Positions 1 through 7,636 of a stretch of DNA of 64,000 nt are shown one piece after another (positions within the stretch are counted from its first letter, which is position 1; the number at the start of each line of letters is the position of its first letter). The notes below the pieces were generated by a model. It made no database searches, was not told where the DNA came from, and was given only the letters and a program-made list of their open reading frames with translations. The stretch is from Advenella mandrilli (GTDB lineage: Bacteria > Pseudomonadota > Gammaproteobacteria > Burkholderiales > Burkholderiaceae_B): positions 1 through 64,000 of the forward strand of contig NZ_JAENGP010000011.1 of NCBI RefSeq assembly GCF_016595155.1, read 5' to 3'. Made by a program: the position numbers and the translations under genes.

Positions 1-609
1 CTGGCAGGTGTTGTTTTGGGTCTGATGACGCCGGTATTGTCCGGTCGCCTGAAAGAGCCGCCTTTAATGCTGGCGTCAGAGGCCATTAATACGTTTTCTC
101 AACTCAATAAACAAGACGCTTCTCCCAATCACCTTGCAGAACCTGTGAAGCAGCTTAAGCGTGCCCAGCGTGAACTGATGGCACCGGTGACCCGCGTTCA
201 AATGGCCCTGCATCCGTGGGTGGCTTATGGGGTTATGCCATTGTTTGCGCTGGCTAATGCAGGGGTTACCCTGGATGGGGTGGATTTGGCAATGGGGGGT
301 TCACAATCGGTGTTACTGGGCATCTTGCTGGCATTGGTAATTGGCAAGCCGTTTGGCGTAATTGCCGCCAGTTGGCTGGTCGTCCGTTTGGGATGGTGTG
401 TGCTCCCCCCCGGATTGAGCTGGGGTGGTATCAGTCTGGTTGGGTTGTTGGCAGGAATTGGTTTTACCATGTCGATTTTTATTGCCACGCTTGGCTTGGC
501 AGATCCCAATCTGCTTGGGGCCGCAAAGCTGGGTGTATTATTGGCTTCCCTGACTGCAGCCATCGTTGGCCTAAGTTGGGGGTATCTCTACAAAAAAAGG
601 CATAAGTAA
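1..609 (+). CDS. nhaA: Na+/H+ antiporter NhaA, C-terminal part (gene starts before window)
   Basis: The frame is open from base 1 to the TAA at 609 and encodes about 202 residues of the C-terminal half of NhaA, an inner-membrane antiporter that expels Na+ in exchange for protons. Several hydrophobic helices are visible, with the family-typical stretch '[19 protein letters not shown]' and the late helix '[20 protein letters not shown]'. The start codon lies upstream of the window. It is a host gene with higher GC than the mobile DNA that follows. Family assignment is confident; regulation cannot be seen. Confidence 0.93.
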   Translation: MAGVVLGLMTPVLSGRLKEPPLMLASEAINTFSQLNKQDASPNHLAEPVKQLKRAQRELMAPVTRVQMALHPWVAYGVMPLFALANAGVTLDGVDLAMGGSQSVLLGILLALVIGKPFGVIAASWLVVRLGWCVLPPGLSWGGISLVGLLAGIGFTMSIFIATLGLADPNLLGAAKLGVLLASLTAAIVGLSWGYLYKKRHK

Positions 610-671
610 GATACGCTGTTAACGAAAATACACGCAAATATTAAAAGATCTTGCACGGAGCATGCAATAAA

Positions 672-883
672 ATGAGGAAAGCAGTAGATGGCAAGGCCAG
701 CGCAATTATGGTGTTGCTTTGCCTGATATGGGGGCTTCAACAAGTCGCCATCAAAGCCGTTGCCGCAGATATTCCTCCCCTATTGCAAGTTTCCATCCGC
801 TCCGGCGTTGCTGCCGTGCTGGTTTTACTCTTTACCCGCCTGTTTTCACATGCTCAAGTAAACAGTTGGCGTAAATGGGCGTG
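672..883 (+). pseudogene. Truncated EamA/DMT-family permease
   Basis: The ATG at 672, preceded by a GGAG-like ribosome site, opens a reading frame with the first two transmembrane helices of an EamA/DMT drug-metabolite transporter ('MVLLCLIWGLQQVAIKAV', then 'LLQVSIRSGVAAVLVLLF'). Intact family members have about ten helices and 280-300 residues. Here the frame stops after about 70 codons, where the sequence runs into the reversed N-terminal part of an HNH-nuclease gene. The 3' remainder of the permease is not seen elsewhere in the window, so I infer a deletion or insertion junction near 840-885 and a dead gene. Confidence 0.75.
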
Positions 884-1035
884 AGATCATCAAGGCTGAT
901 AAAAGTGGCATTTGACTTGGATAATTTCAATAATGACTTGGCAAGGGCAAACTTGTAGGTGGCAGTGTTGGCACCCAATAAAAAAATCGATCGAAAATTG
1001 CTTTCTAGTGAGTGATCAGATAAGTAAGCGCTCAT
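840..1035 (-). pseudogene. N-terminal fragment of an HNH-nuclease paralogue
   Basis: Reading leftward from the ATG at 1033-1035, the product aligns without gaps to the first ~65 residues of the complete HNH protein encoded at 20227-21240. Shared features include 'SLE', 'YKFALA', a 'SLxxL' block, an isoleucine-[ST]-leucine run and a final 'EHxK'. The frame ends where permease DNA begins, so the catalytic HNH half is missing. It lies downstream of the integrase at 1113-2360 on the same strand, which suggests the two belonged to one earlier island. Confidence 0.6.
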
Positions 1036-1112
1036 AAAACCGGGTTCATTCTTATAAAAAAGTGATTCAAATGCGCATGATTAAGCGCCTGCCTGTTTGC
1101 AAATATCTCCCG

Positions 1113-2360
1113 TCATGTATTTGTAAACTCAAAAGGACTCACCGGCTTGGCCTTATTCGCATCCAGAAAATCAGCCCACCACTGCATCATCAGTCGTCGT
1201 TCATCCAAGTGTTCTGCCTTATGAATATACGCCGCCCGGACCGAGTTTCGTTCCTGGTGGCTCATTTGCCGTTCCACCGCATCCTTCGACCACAAGCCCG
1301 ACTCAATCAGCGCGCTGCAGGCCATTGTTCTAAAGCCGTGACCGCACACTTCCGTTTTGGTATCGTAACCCATTGTGCGTAGTGCTTTGTTTACCGTATT
1401 CTCGCTCATGGCAAGTTTAGGATTATGATCACCTGTAAAAATGAGTTCATGGTTACCCGTCCATTCATAAATGCGTCTCAATACGTTTATTGCTTGTTTA
1501 CTTAATGGGACTAGGTGAGGAGTACGCATTTTTGCACCACGGTGAGAAAACTTGGCACCTTTTATGGCTTCCCGTTCGGCAGGGATGGTCCATATTGCAC
1601 GATCAAAGTCAATTTCATTCCAGCGGCCAAAACGTAATTCACTTGAACGTATAAACACCAGTAATGAGAGTTCTACAGCCAGCTGGGTTAATGGACGGCC
1701 TTTATAGTTGGATATCCGTTCCAAGAGCTCTGGAATGCGTTCAAAATCCAGGGCAGGGCGATGCTTTACTTTGCTGGCAGGAATGGTGCCGGCGATGTCC
1801 TGGGCCGGGTTGTAGTCGATTAGGCCGCTTTGAACGGCATAGCGCATGATGGATGTAATACGTTGCTGTAGGCGTGAGGCGACCTCAAGGCGACCGGAGC
1901 TTGTGACCTTTCGGATGGGTACAAGGAGGTCACGCGTTTTCAGGTCTTTGATGCTGGCTTTTCCTATTGTGGGAAATACATCCATGGCTAGGCTTTGTAA
2001 AATTCGGGCACTATGTGCTTCTGACCATTTTTTATTATTGGCATGCCAGGCACGGGCAACTTCTTCAAATGAGTCGCCGTTGCTTTGTTCAAATTGATCT
2101 TGCTTTTTTTGTTCACCCGGGTCTATGTTGACAGCAAGCATTTTTTTGGCTTGTGCCCGTTTCTCGCGAGCAGCTGCCAGGGTGGTGGTGGGGTATACGC
2201 CAAGCGCCAGTGTTTTTTGTTTACCGCCAAAACGATAATTCAGCCTCCAATATTTGGAGCTGTTGGAATGGACTAACAAATACAGTCCTTCGCCATCCGT
2301 TAGTTTGTATTGTTTGTCGGTTGGTTTGGCTGCTCTGATCTGAACGTCGTTTAATGCCAT
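1113..2360 (-). CDS. P4-type tyrosine recombinase/integrase of the older, left-hand element
   Basis: This is a 415-residue site-specific recombinase with the two-part structure of P4-like integrases. An N-terminal arm-binding domain (DUF4102 type, 'MALNDVQIRAAKPTDKQYKL' then 'DGEGLYLLV') precedes a C-terminal catalytic domain. The catalytic residues are visible: an arginine in 'RSSELRFGRW', the H-x-x-R box in 'HGFRTMACSALIE', a later histidine in 'SHQERNSVR' and the tyrosine in 'AAYIHKAEHLDERR'. I chose the internal ATG at 2360 because family proteins begin 'MALxD'. The gene starts about 190 bp from the tRNA-Leu 3'-end copy at 2547-2599, the usual position for an integrase next to its attachment site. 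It looks intact and is unrelated in architecture to the integrase at 44202-45230. Confidence 0.93.
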   Translation of the reverse strand: MALNDVQIRAAKPTDKQYKLTDGEGLYLLVHSNSSKYWRLNYRFGGKQKTLALGVYPTTTLAAAREKRAQAKKMLAVNIDPGEQKKQDQFEQSNGDSFEEVARAWHANNKKWSEAHSARILQSLAMDVFPTIGKASIKDLKTRDLLVPIRKVTSSGRLEVASRLQQRITSIMRYAVQSGLIDYNPAQDIAGTIPASKVKHRPALDFERIPELLERISNYKGRPLTQLAVELSLLVFIRSSELRFGRWNEIDFDRAIWTIPAEREAIKGAKFSHRGAKMRTPHLVPLSKQAINVLRRIYEWTGNHELIFTGDHNPKLAMSENTVNKALRTMGYDTKTEVCGHGFRTMACSALIESGLWSKDAVERQMSHQERNSVRAAYIHKAEHLDERRLMMQWWADFLDANKAKPVSPFEFTNT

Positions 2361-2546
2361 ATTGTGGTCCAATTGTTGGTACAAATAATATCGAACCAGT
2401 TTATACCAACATTTATACCAACAGCAAGTGCTTGATGCCGGTAGACTTCAATTGACTTCAGTAGACTGAAAATGCCCTGAGAGCCGCATAAATAAAGGGT
2501 TTTAGGCAAAAAAATAGACGTCTGTTGACGTCCATTGATTATCTTG

Positions 2547-2599
2547 TGGTGCCCGGGGCCGGAATCGAACCGGCACGCCTCGCGGCGGGGGATTTTGAG
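2547..2599. repeat. Distal attachment site: 53-bp direct repeat of tRNA-Leu 3' end
   Basis: These bases match 45343-45395, the 3' part of the intact tRNA-Leu gene from CCA to the anticodon loop, with a single difference (C at 2581, T at 45377). Similarity stops abruptly after 'TTTTGAG'. This is the signature of tyrosine-recombinase integration into a tRNA gene, and it defines the ICE as roughly 2547-45395. The 5' half of the tRNA is absent here, so this is not a working tRNA. Confidence 0.93.
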
Positions 2600-2708
2600 G
2601 GTTATAACACAAAACATAACATATTGATTTAATTGATTATATGCGTTTGCACATACAGCCTAAAACAGCATAATAACGCCTAATTCAGTCACATATTTGA
2701 CACAAGAA

Positions 2709-2733
2709 TGAACACCCCTACGGGTGTTTTTTT
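2709..2733 (+). terminator. Intrinsic-terminator-like hairpin before mobC
   Basis: A short perfect stem 'ACACCCCTACGGGTGT' is followed by a run of T residues, immediately upstream of the mobC ribosome site. It could insulate the mob operon from read-through out of the attachment region, or act as an attenuator. Confidence 0.55.
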
Positions 2734-2755
2734 TCGTCTATAGGAAATGGAACAG

Positions 2756-3274
2756 ATGAAAGAAGCGCATTTCAGGATTCGTAACCTGACAAGTGAGGAG
2801 TATCAATCATTAAAAAAACTGGCCAAACAAAACACTGGTAAATCTAGTATAGCCCAGCTTGCAAAACAGCTGTTAATGAAGCAGTTGGGTAAGCAGGGTT
2901 GCTTGTTGCCAGACGCTAACTTACAGGATACAGGTAATCGGATTGAGGTACGTTTGCAATCCTCTGATTTAAATGAGCTTCGGAACAGAGCGTTTAAATC
3001 AAAAATGACGGCCAACAAATATTTGGCAATGTTGTTCCAAGCGCATATACAAAAAACACCTGTAGTATCCACGAAACAAATTGAGTCGTTGTATCAATCA
3101 AATGCTCAGATGTTAAGGATTGGCCGGAACCTTAACCAGATAGCCAAGGCTTTAAATTCTGGTGCTCAAGCTGCTGTATCTACGCAAATGCTGGCAAATA
3201 TTAAAGATGAACTGGATAAGCATACAGAAAAAGTGGCTGATGTTATTCAAGCAAATTGGGAGAGGATGCCGTAA
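2756..3274 (+). CDS. mobC: MobC-like relaxosome accessory protein
   Basis: This basic protein of about 172 residues has the MobC-family C-terminal signature 'MLRIGRNLNQIAKALNSG'. MobC proteins bind oriT and help the relaxase melt and nick DNA. The N-terminal half looks like a ribbon-helix-helix type DNA-binding region. An ATG also exists at 2747, but the AGGA at 2742-2745 is better spaced for the ATG at 2756. The stop codon overlaps the relaxase start by one base (TAATG), so the two genes are translationally coupled. Function is assigned by family similarity and operon position. Confidence 0.8.
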   Translation: MKEAHFRIRNLTSEEYQSLKKLAKQNTGKSSIAQLAKQLLMKQLGKQGCLLPDANLQDTGNRIEVRLQSSDLNELRNRAFKSKMTANKYLAMLFQAHIQKTPVVSTKQIESLYQSNAQMLRIGRNLNQIAKALNSGAQAAVSTQMLANIKDELDKHTEKVADVIQANWERMP

Positions 3275-4242
3275 TGGGGTTTAACTATAGAGTAGATAAC
3301 TGGTTTCTGGGCTTTGAGCGAAGTATAAAACCTAAAAAAAGTGGTGGGGGTAGTCATGGATTCAAGCCTGGTACCGGAATAACAAACTTAAAGGCAGCCG
3401 GGTTAAAAAAACCAGAGGTCATGATCAAAATCCCCAAACGTACAGGCAATTCTTCGGGGATGAAAGGCGTTAAGAGGCATCTTGAATATATCAGCAGAAA
3501 TGGTTCTCTGGAACTTGAAAATCAGGATGGCCATAAAATCAACGGTACAAAAGAAATAAAAGAAACCCTGAGCGATTGGCGTAAGTTTGGGATACCGGAA
3601 AATAGTCCAAAAAGGGAAGCTTTAAATCTTGTTTTGTCCATGCCGCCCGGTACCGATCCGCAGGCTGTAAAGGATGCGGCCAGAGAGTTTGCCAAAGAAC
3701 AATTTAATGGGCATCAATATGTATTTGTGTTGCATACTGATGAACAGCATCCACATGTACATTTGGCTGTAAGCATGCGTGATGAGCTGGGCAAACGTAT
3801 GAACCCCAGGAAAAATGACTTATTCCACTGGAGGGTACGTTTTGCTGAAAAAATGCGGGAGCAGGGGGTGGATTGTGCAGCAACCAAACGGCAGCATAGA
3901 GGAAAGGTTCAGAAGGGAGAAAGTGCCATTGTTCGGAATATGCAAAAAAGAGGTGCTGTGTCTGAAGTTCAAAAACTACAGATCCAAGAATTGCTTATGG
4001 CCATTAAAGATAATAAACGTCCATTGCATCCTTTTTTGAAAGAGCATTTGGAAACGAAGAATATTATTATGAGCGAATACGCAAACTTAGCTAAAGAATT
4101 GTACAGAGCAGGCCATAAAGCAGAAGCAAAAATAATCTCACAACTAAACAGGGATGTATTGCGGGCTGAGATAAATACAAGGATACAGGATCGTTTTGAT
4201 AATGTTATTGAACTTGTGAAAGAGCATGAACTAAATAGATGA
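3274..4242 (+). CDS. MOBP-like relaxase (MobA/VirD2 family)
   Basis: A 322-residue DNA-nicking enzyme that would start conjugative transfer by cleaving oriT and staying attached to the 5' end. The metal-binding triad of the family is visible as H154-x4-H159-x-H161-x-H163 ('HTDEQHPHVHLAV'). A likely catalytic tyrosine is Y72 in 'GVKRHLEYISR'. The length is short for the family because there is no C-terminal primase or helicase domain; a separate primase is encoded at 40249. I start it at 3274, where GAGAGG lies at the right distance and MobC overlaps by one base, rather than at 3256. It is placed at the far left of the ICE, about 25 kb from the mating-pore genes. Confidence 0.85.
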   Translation: MGFNYRVDNWFLGFERSIKPKKSGGGSHGFKPGTGITNLKAAGLKKPEVMIKIPKRTGNSSGMKGVKRHLEYISRNGSLELENQDGHKINGTKEIKETLSDWRKFGIPENSPKREALNLVLSMPPGTDPQAVKDAAREFAKEQFNGHQYVFVLHTDEQHPHVHLAVSMRDELGKRMNPRKNDLFHWRVRFAEKMREQGVDCAATKRQHRGKVQKGESAIVRNMQKRGAVSEVQKLQIQELLMAIKDNKRPLHPFLKEHLETKNIIMSEYANLAKELYRAGHKAEAKIISQLNRDVLRAEINTRIQDRFDNVIELVKEHELNR

Positions 4243-4252
4243 TGATTTAAAT

Positions 4253-4302
4253 TATAAAGCCCGGTCAGTGTGTCGAAAGATGCGCTGGCCGGGCTTTTTT
4301 TG
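4253..4302 (+). terminator. Terminator after relaxase
   Basis: A GC-rich hairpin, 'AAGCCCGG' pairing with 'CCGGGCTT' across a ~25-base loop region that can also fold, is followed by seven T residues. It closes the mob operon and separates it from the defence genes. Confidence 0.75.
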
Positions 4303-4508
4303 ATTTTCAAGATTTAAGAAGGAGTCCTGAAGTTATTATTTTGTATGGTAATAAACTTACCTTGAGATGAAAAAATTACTATTAAAAGTTCAATGTGTTA
4401 AATATACCTTAAAAAAATAGAATAATTTTGTTTGTTTTTGATGCATTTGTTAATATCAAATAATGATCTAGGTTAATAAAATTTTTAATAAAACAGTGAG
4501 GTGTATTA

Positions 4509-5681
4509 GTGGATACAGGTGATGATGGATACTTACAGCAACTTGATGAGTTCTTAAGTAGACCGGATCAAATATGGCTACTTGGTGCTGGAGTAAGTTA
4601 CAGCGCTGGAATACCTCTGATGCATCCCTTGACAGAGCGAATAATGCAACTGGTAGCTAAATCTATTCATAAACCATTATTAGATAAATTATTAGATGAG
4701 CTTCCAGAAAATACCCATATTGAGCATCTTTTAAGTCATCTTGGAGATTACGCCACATTAGCTAGTAGAAGTCGTTCTCAACAAGTCACTATCTCTGGCT
4801 CTATATACAGCATCAAGAATTTAGAAGATGCACATTTCGAAGTCTTGAAATACATATCTGAAACCGTACGTTGGGGTTATCGCGCTGCGGATGACAAAAA
4901 GGATGCTGACATTGGTTCATTTAAAAATCCTATAGTCTCTGCAGATTATCATTTGGGTTTTTTGAATGCTCTTCTTGGAAAACGACAAGCAGGGCTAGAT
5001 AGTAGACGGCCACCGATTCGTTTTTTCACCACAAATTACGATACGCTTTTGGAAGATGCCTTGGCTCTTGGGTGCTTCCCATACTGGGATGGGTTTGTTG
5101 GAGGAGCGGTTGCCTTTAGAAATTATAGATACGGTGATAAAGAACCAACAACTGGTTTTCGCGGCCATGTTATTAAGCTACATGGTTCGATTGATTGGTA
5201 TTTGGGTGATGATGGTAAGGTCTGGAGAGTTCGGGATCAGGATCTCTACCCTGATCGTGCAGGCAGGGTATTGATTTATCCGCAAGCAACCAAATACATT
5301 GCTACTCAAAGAGATCCTTTTGCTGCTCAATTCGATCTCTTTCGTCGTGCGTTATCTAATGGCAACGATAATATTTTTGCATTATGTGGCTATAGTTTCG
5401 GTGATGATCATATTAATCAAGAAATTGAGTTTGCATTATCAATGCCTGGAAGTAAAACAACTGTTCTTGCCTTTTGTTTTGAGTCTGATGGATTGCCATC
5501 TGTGCTTGAATCATGGCGTCAATCTTCTTGGGGAAAAAGGGTGTACGTTATGACTCAAAATGGTTTGTATGTTGGCCCGATTGGACCAATGCACAGTCGA
5601 AATGATGGAACATTGTTGGATTGGTGGACTTTTGAAGGTGTTACCAATGTACTTAAAAATGGTGTGGAAGGAACTGTGTAA
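4509..5681 (+). CDS. SIR2-domain defence protein (SIR2-HerA system, NADase subunit)
   Basis: A 390-residue protein with a SIR2-type NAD-binding fold. The glycine-rich loop 'GAGVSYSAG' lies at residues 26-34, 'TTNYDTL' (presumed catalytic N176) at 174-180, 'KLHGSIDW' (presumed catalytic H225) at 223-230, and 'GYSFGDDHIN' at 294-303. In phage-defence systems such domains destroy NAD+ to stop infection. The gene starts with GTG at 4509 (GTGGATACAG) after GAGG and ends one base into the herA-like gene, so the pair is coupled. AT content is high, unlike the host genes. Assignment to a SIR2-HerA (Nezha-type) module rests on the domain pair; activity is inferred. Confidence 0.88.
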   Translation: MDTGDDGYLQQLDEFLSRPDQIWLLGAGVSYSAGIPLMHPLTERIMQLVAKSIHKPLLDKLLDELPENTHIEHLLSHLGDYATLASRSRSQQVTISGSIYSIKNLEDAHFEVLKYISETVRWGYRAADDKKDADIGSFKNPIVSADYHLGFLNALLGKRQAGLDSRRPPIRFFTTNYDTLLEDALALGCFPYWDGFVGGAVAFRNYRYGDKEPTTGFRGHVIKLHGSIDWYLGDDGKVWRVRDQDLYPDRAGRVLIYPQATKYIATQRDPFAAQFDLFRRALSNGNDNIFALCGYSFGDDHINQEIEFALSMPGSKTTVLAFCFESDGLPSVLESWRQSSWGKRVYVMTQNGLYVGPIGPMHSRNDGTLLDWWTFEGVTNVLKNGVEGTV

Positions 5682-7540
5682 TGGTGAATTTTGAGGTGGT
5701 GCCTGATCTGAAAATAGGTAGTATTGTAGAAGTCACAGGAACAGCAGTTCGAGTAGAGTTAAGCGGTGAGGTCACTGAGCTAACTCGTAGTTATCAAGGC
5801 CGAGTTTATTCAATTGGGCAGATTGGTAGTATTGTCAAGGTTCATTTCGGACGTAGAATAGTGTTCGGATTCGTGACTTTGCTACGGATGCGATCAGAAG
5901 AATTAATAGAAAAGGGGCTACCCATTCCTCCCGAAGCAGATCAACGAGTCATGGAAATTGAATTGTTCGCTGAAGGGGTTTGGAAGGTTGCTAATAATGC
6001 ACTGAAATTTATCCGGGGAGTCTCCACTTACCCATTGCCGCGCCAAGGCGTATATTTACTTACGCGTGATGAATCTGTTAATTTGTATAAATCAGCTGAA
6101 GGTGAATTTCACAATGATAAAATTGATCCATTAGTACCATTCGCCACATATGTTGGTGCTGAATCAGTTAGCTGTAGAGCTAACATAGATAAAATGTTCG
6201 GTATGCATTGTGCTGTCTTAGGATCTACGGGGTCCGGAAAATCGGGGGCAGTCGCCGCATTACTACATAGTGTTCTAGAGCACAAACCGAATAGCCAAGA
6301 TATTTGTCGTCCTCGTATTATCGTTATTGATCCGCACGGTGAGTATGGACAAGCATTTGGGGATAGAGCTATTGTGTACCGAGCCTATGATCCTATTGGA
6401 CATGATCAAACCCAAGGTGAGCCAATTAAACTACCTTATTGGTTGATGTCAGCTGATGAGTTTAGGTTCCTCGTAATTGGAAAAACGGAATTCGAAGCAA
6501 CTTCCCAAAACAATGTTCTTTATAAAGCACTAACTCATGCAAGATTGGTTGCTGCTGATTTAGTGGAACCAGCACCTATAAGTTACGGTGGGGAAGCTCC
6601 CAACGATGGCAGTGCTCATGATGATCCGCGACCCAAACAGGGAGTTGATCTGCAAGATATTATTGAATTTGATCGAGATAAACCCTGTCCTTTCTCTTTG
6701 GATGAGTTAATTAATCATATAGTTTACTTGCAGGGGGCACGTATAAGCAAAACTAATGTTTTAGAACGTGTTCCAGAAGGTGATTTCACAAAAAATTTTA
6801 AATCTATATTGGATAAGCTCGCGATATTGCGACGCGATATGCGAATTAATTTTTTAATGACCAATTATGATGTGAATTCACCAACTCTTTCGCAGATTCT
6901 TTCACAGTTTGTTAGTGAAATTCAGCTCGGTGAGGAAAATAAAAAAGATATCCGCATATTAGATATTTCGGGCTTACCAAACGAAGTGGCAGGCCCACTT
7001 ACGGGGATGCTAGCGAGATTATTGTTTCAATATAAGCTGTATCAGACGTTAGATGAGAGGAAAAGGGACCCAATTTTATTGGTTTGTGAAGAAGCTCATA
7101 GGTATGTTCCCGATCGAGGAGAGGCTGAGTATGCTACGGCACAGGTAGCAGTGCGAAGAATTGCAAGGGAAGGACGAAAATATGGCCTTGGATTGATGCT
7201 GGTTAGTCAACGTCCAGCTGACGTAGATAGTACAGTGATATCACAATGTGGCACGTGGCTTGTTTTACGGTTGACTAATCAAGCTGATCAACAACACGTT
7301 GCTCGCTTTCTACCTGATGGTCTTTCAGGAATGACTAAAGTGCTCTCAAATCTTGCACAACAAGAAGCTATTTTTGTCGGTGAAGGAGCGTCGCTACCCG
7401 CCAGAGTAAGGATACGAAATCTTTCAAATGAAAAGCTTCCTCGGTCACAGAGCGCAAAGTTTGCCGAAGGCTGGTCAGGTCAGGGATTAAGTTTGATTGA
7501 CTTAGAAGTAGTCGCTAAACGAATGTCTGGTTTTGAATGA
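5681..7540 (+). CDS. HerA-like FtsK/VirB4-superfamily ATPase (SIR2-HerA system)
   Basis: A 619-residue hexameric-type DNA translocase/helicase. Residues 1-70 form a HAS-barrel-like beta domain. Walker A 'GSTGSGKS' is at 181-188, 'DPHGEYG' at 217-223, Walker B 'ILLVCEEAH' at 465-473, and the sensor/arginine region 'VSQRPADVD' at 508-516. In SIR2-HerA defence the ATPase assembles with the SIR2 protein and controls its NADase (family knowledge). Its ATG overlaps the preceding stop codon by one base, supporting joint production. No frameshift or missing motif is seen. A generic HerA DNA-repair role is unlikely, since the NurA partner is absent and SIR2 is fused in operon. Confidence 0.88.
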   Translation: MVNFEVVPDLKIGSIVEVTGTAVRVELSGEVTELTRSYQGRVYSIGQIGSIVKVHFGRRIVFGFVTLLRMRSEELIEKGLPIPPEADQRVMEIELFAEGVWKVANNALKFIRGVSTYPLPRQGVYLLTRDESVNLYKSAEGEFHNDKIDPLVPFATYVGAESVSCRANIDKMFGMHCAVLGSTGSGKSGAVAALLHSVLEHKPNSQDICRPRIIVIDPHGEYGQAFGDRAIVYRAYDPIGHDQTQGEPIKLPYWLMSADEFRFLVIGKTEFEATSQNNVLYKALTHARLVAADLVEPAPISYGGEAPNDGSAHDDPRPKQGVDLQDIIEFDRDKPCPFSLDELINHIVYLQGARISKTNVLERVPEGDFTKNFKSILDKLAILRRDMRINFLMTNYDVNSPTLSQILSQFVSEIQLGEENKKDIRILDISGLPNEVAGPLTGMLARLLFQYKLYQTLDERKRDPILLVCEEAHRYVPDRGEAEYATAQVAVRRIAREGRKYGLGLMLVSQRPADVDSTVISQCGTWLVLRLTNQADQQHVARFLPDGLSGMTKVLSNLAQQEAIFVGEGASLPARVRIRNLSNEKLPRSQSAKFAEGWSGQGLSLIDLEVVAKRMSGFE

Positions 7541-7636
7541 CCAGTTATATGGTAACCCCTTTATTAATTCTCAATGATTTAAGGTGTATATCTTGTAATC
7601 AGATAATCGATTAATAAATTTATTTTAGAGAAATCA

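Larger units (their letters stand above)
2361..2755. other. Gene-free junction between the two mobile elements
   Basis: This stretch holds the upstream region of the left integrase, the 53-bp tRNA-Leu 3' repeat, an AT-rich segment at 2600-2700, and a terminator-like hairpin just before mobC. The AT-rich part contains two 'GCCTAA' copies about 20 bp apart and could also host relaxosome sites, because oriT often lies upstream of mobC. No MOBP-type 'ATCCTG' nic core is seen here. Confidence 0.6.

Noticed and set aside
2547-2599. A second tRNA-Leu gene at the left end
   Set aside because: Only the 3' 53 bases are present. The acceptor 5' strand, D arm and half the anticodon arm are missing, so it is an attachment-site copy.
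2600-2746. oriT directly upstream of mobC
   Set aside because: It is the usual position and remains possible, but I see no convincing inverted repeat plus nic core here, whereas 16990-17030 has both.
5681-7540. HerA-NurA DNA-repair pair
   Set aside because: No NurA nuclease is adjacent; the partner is a SIR2-domain protein, pointing to defence.
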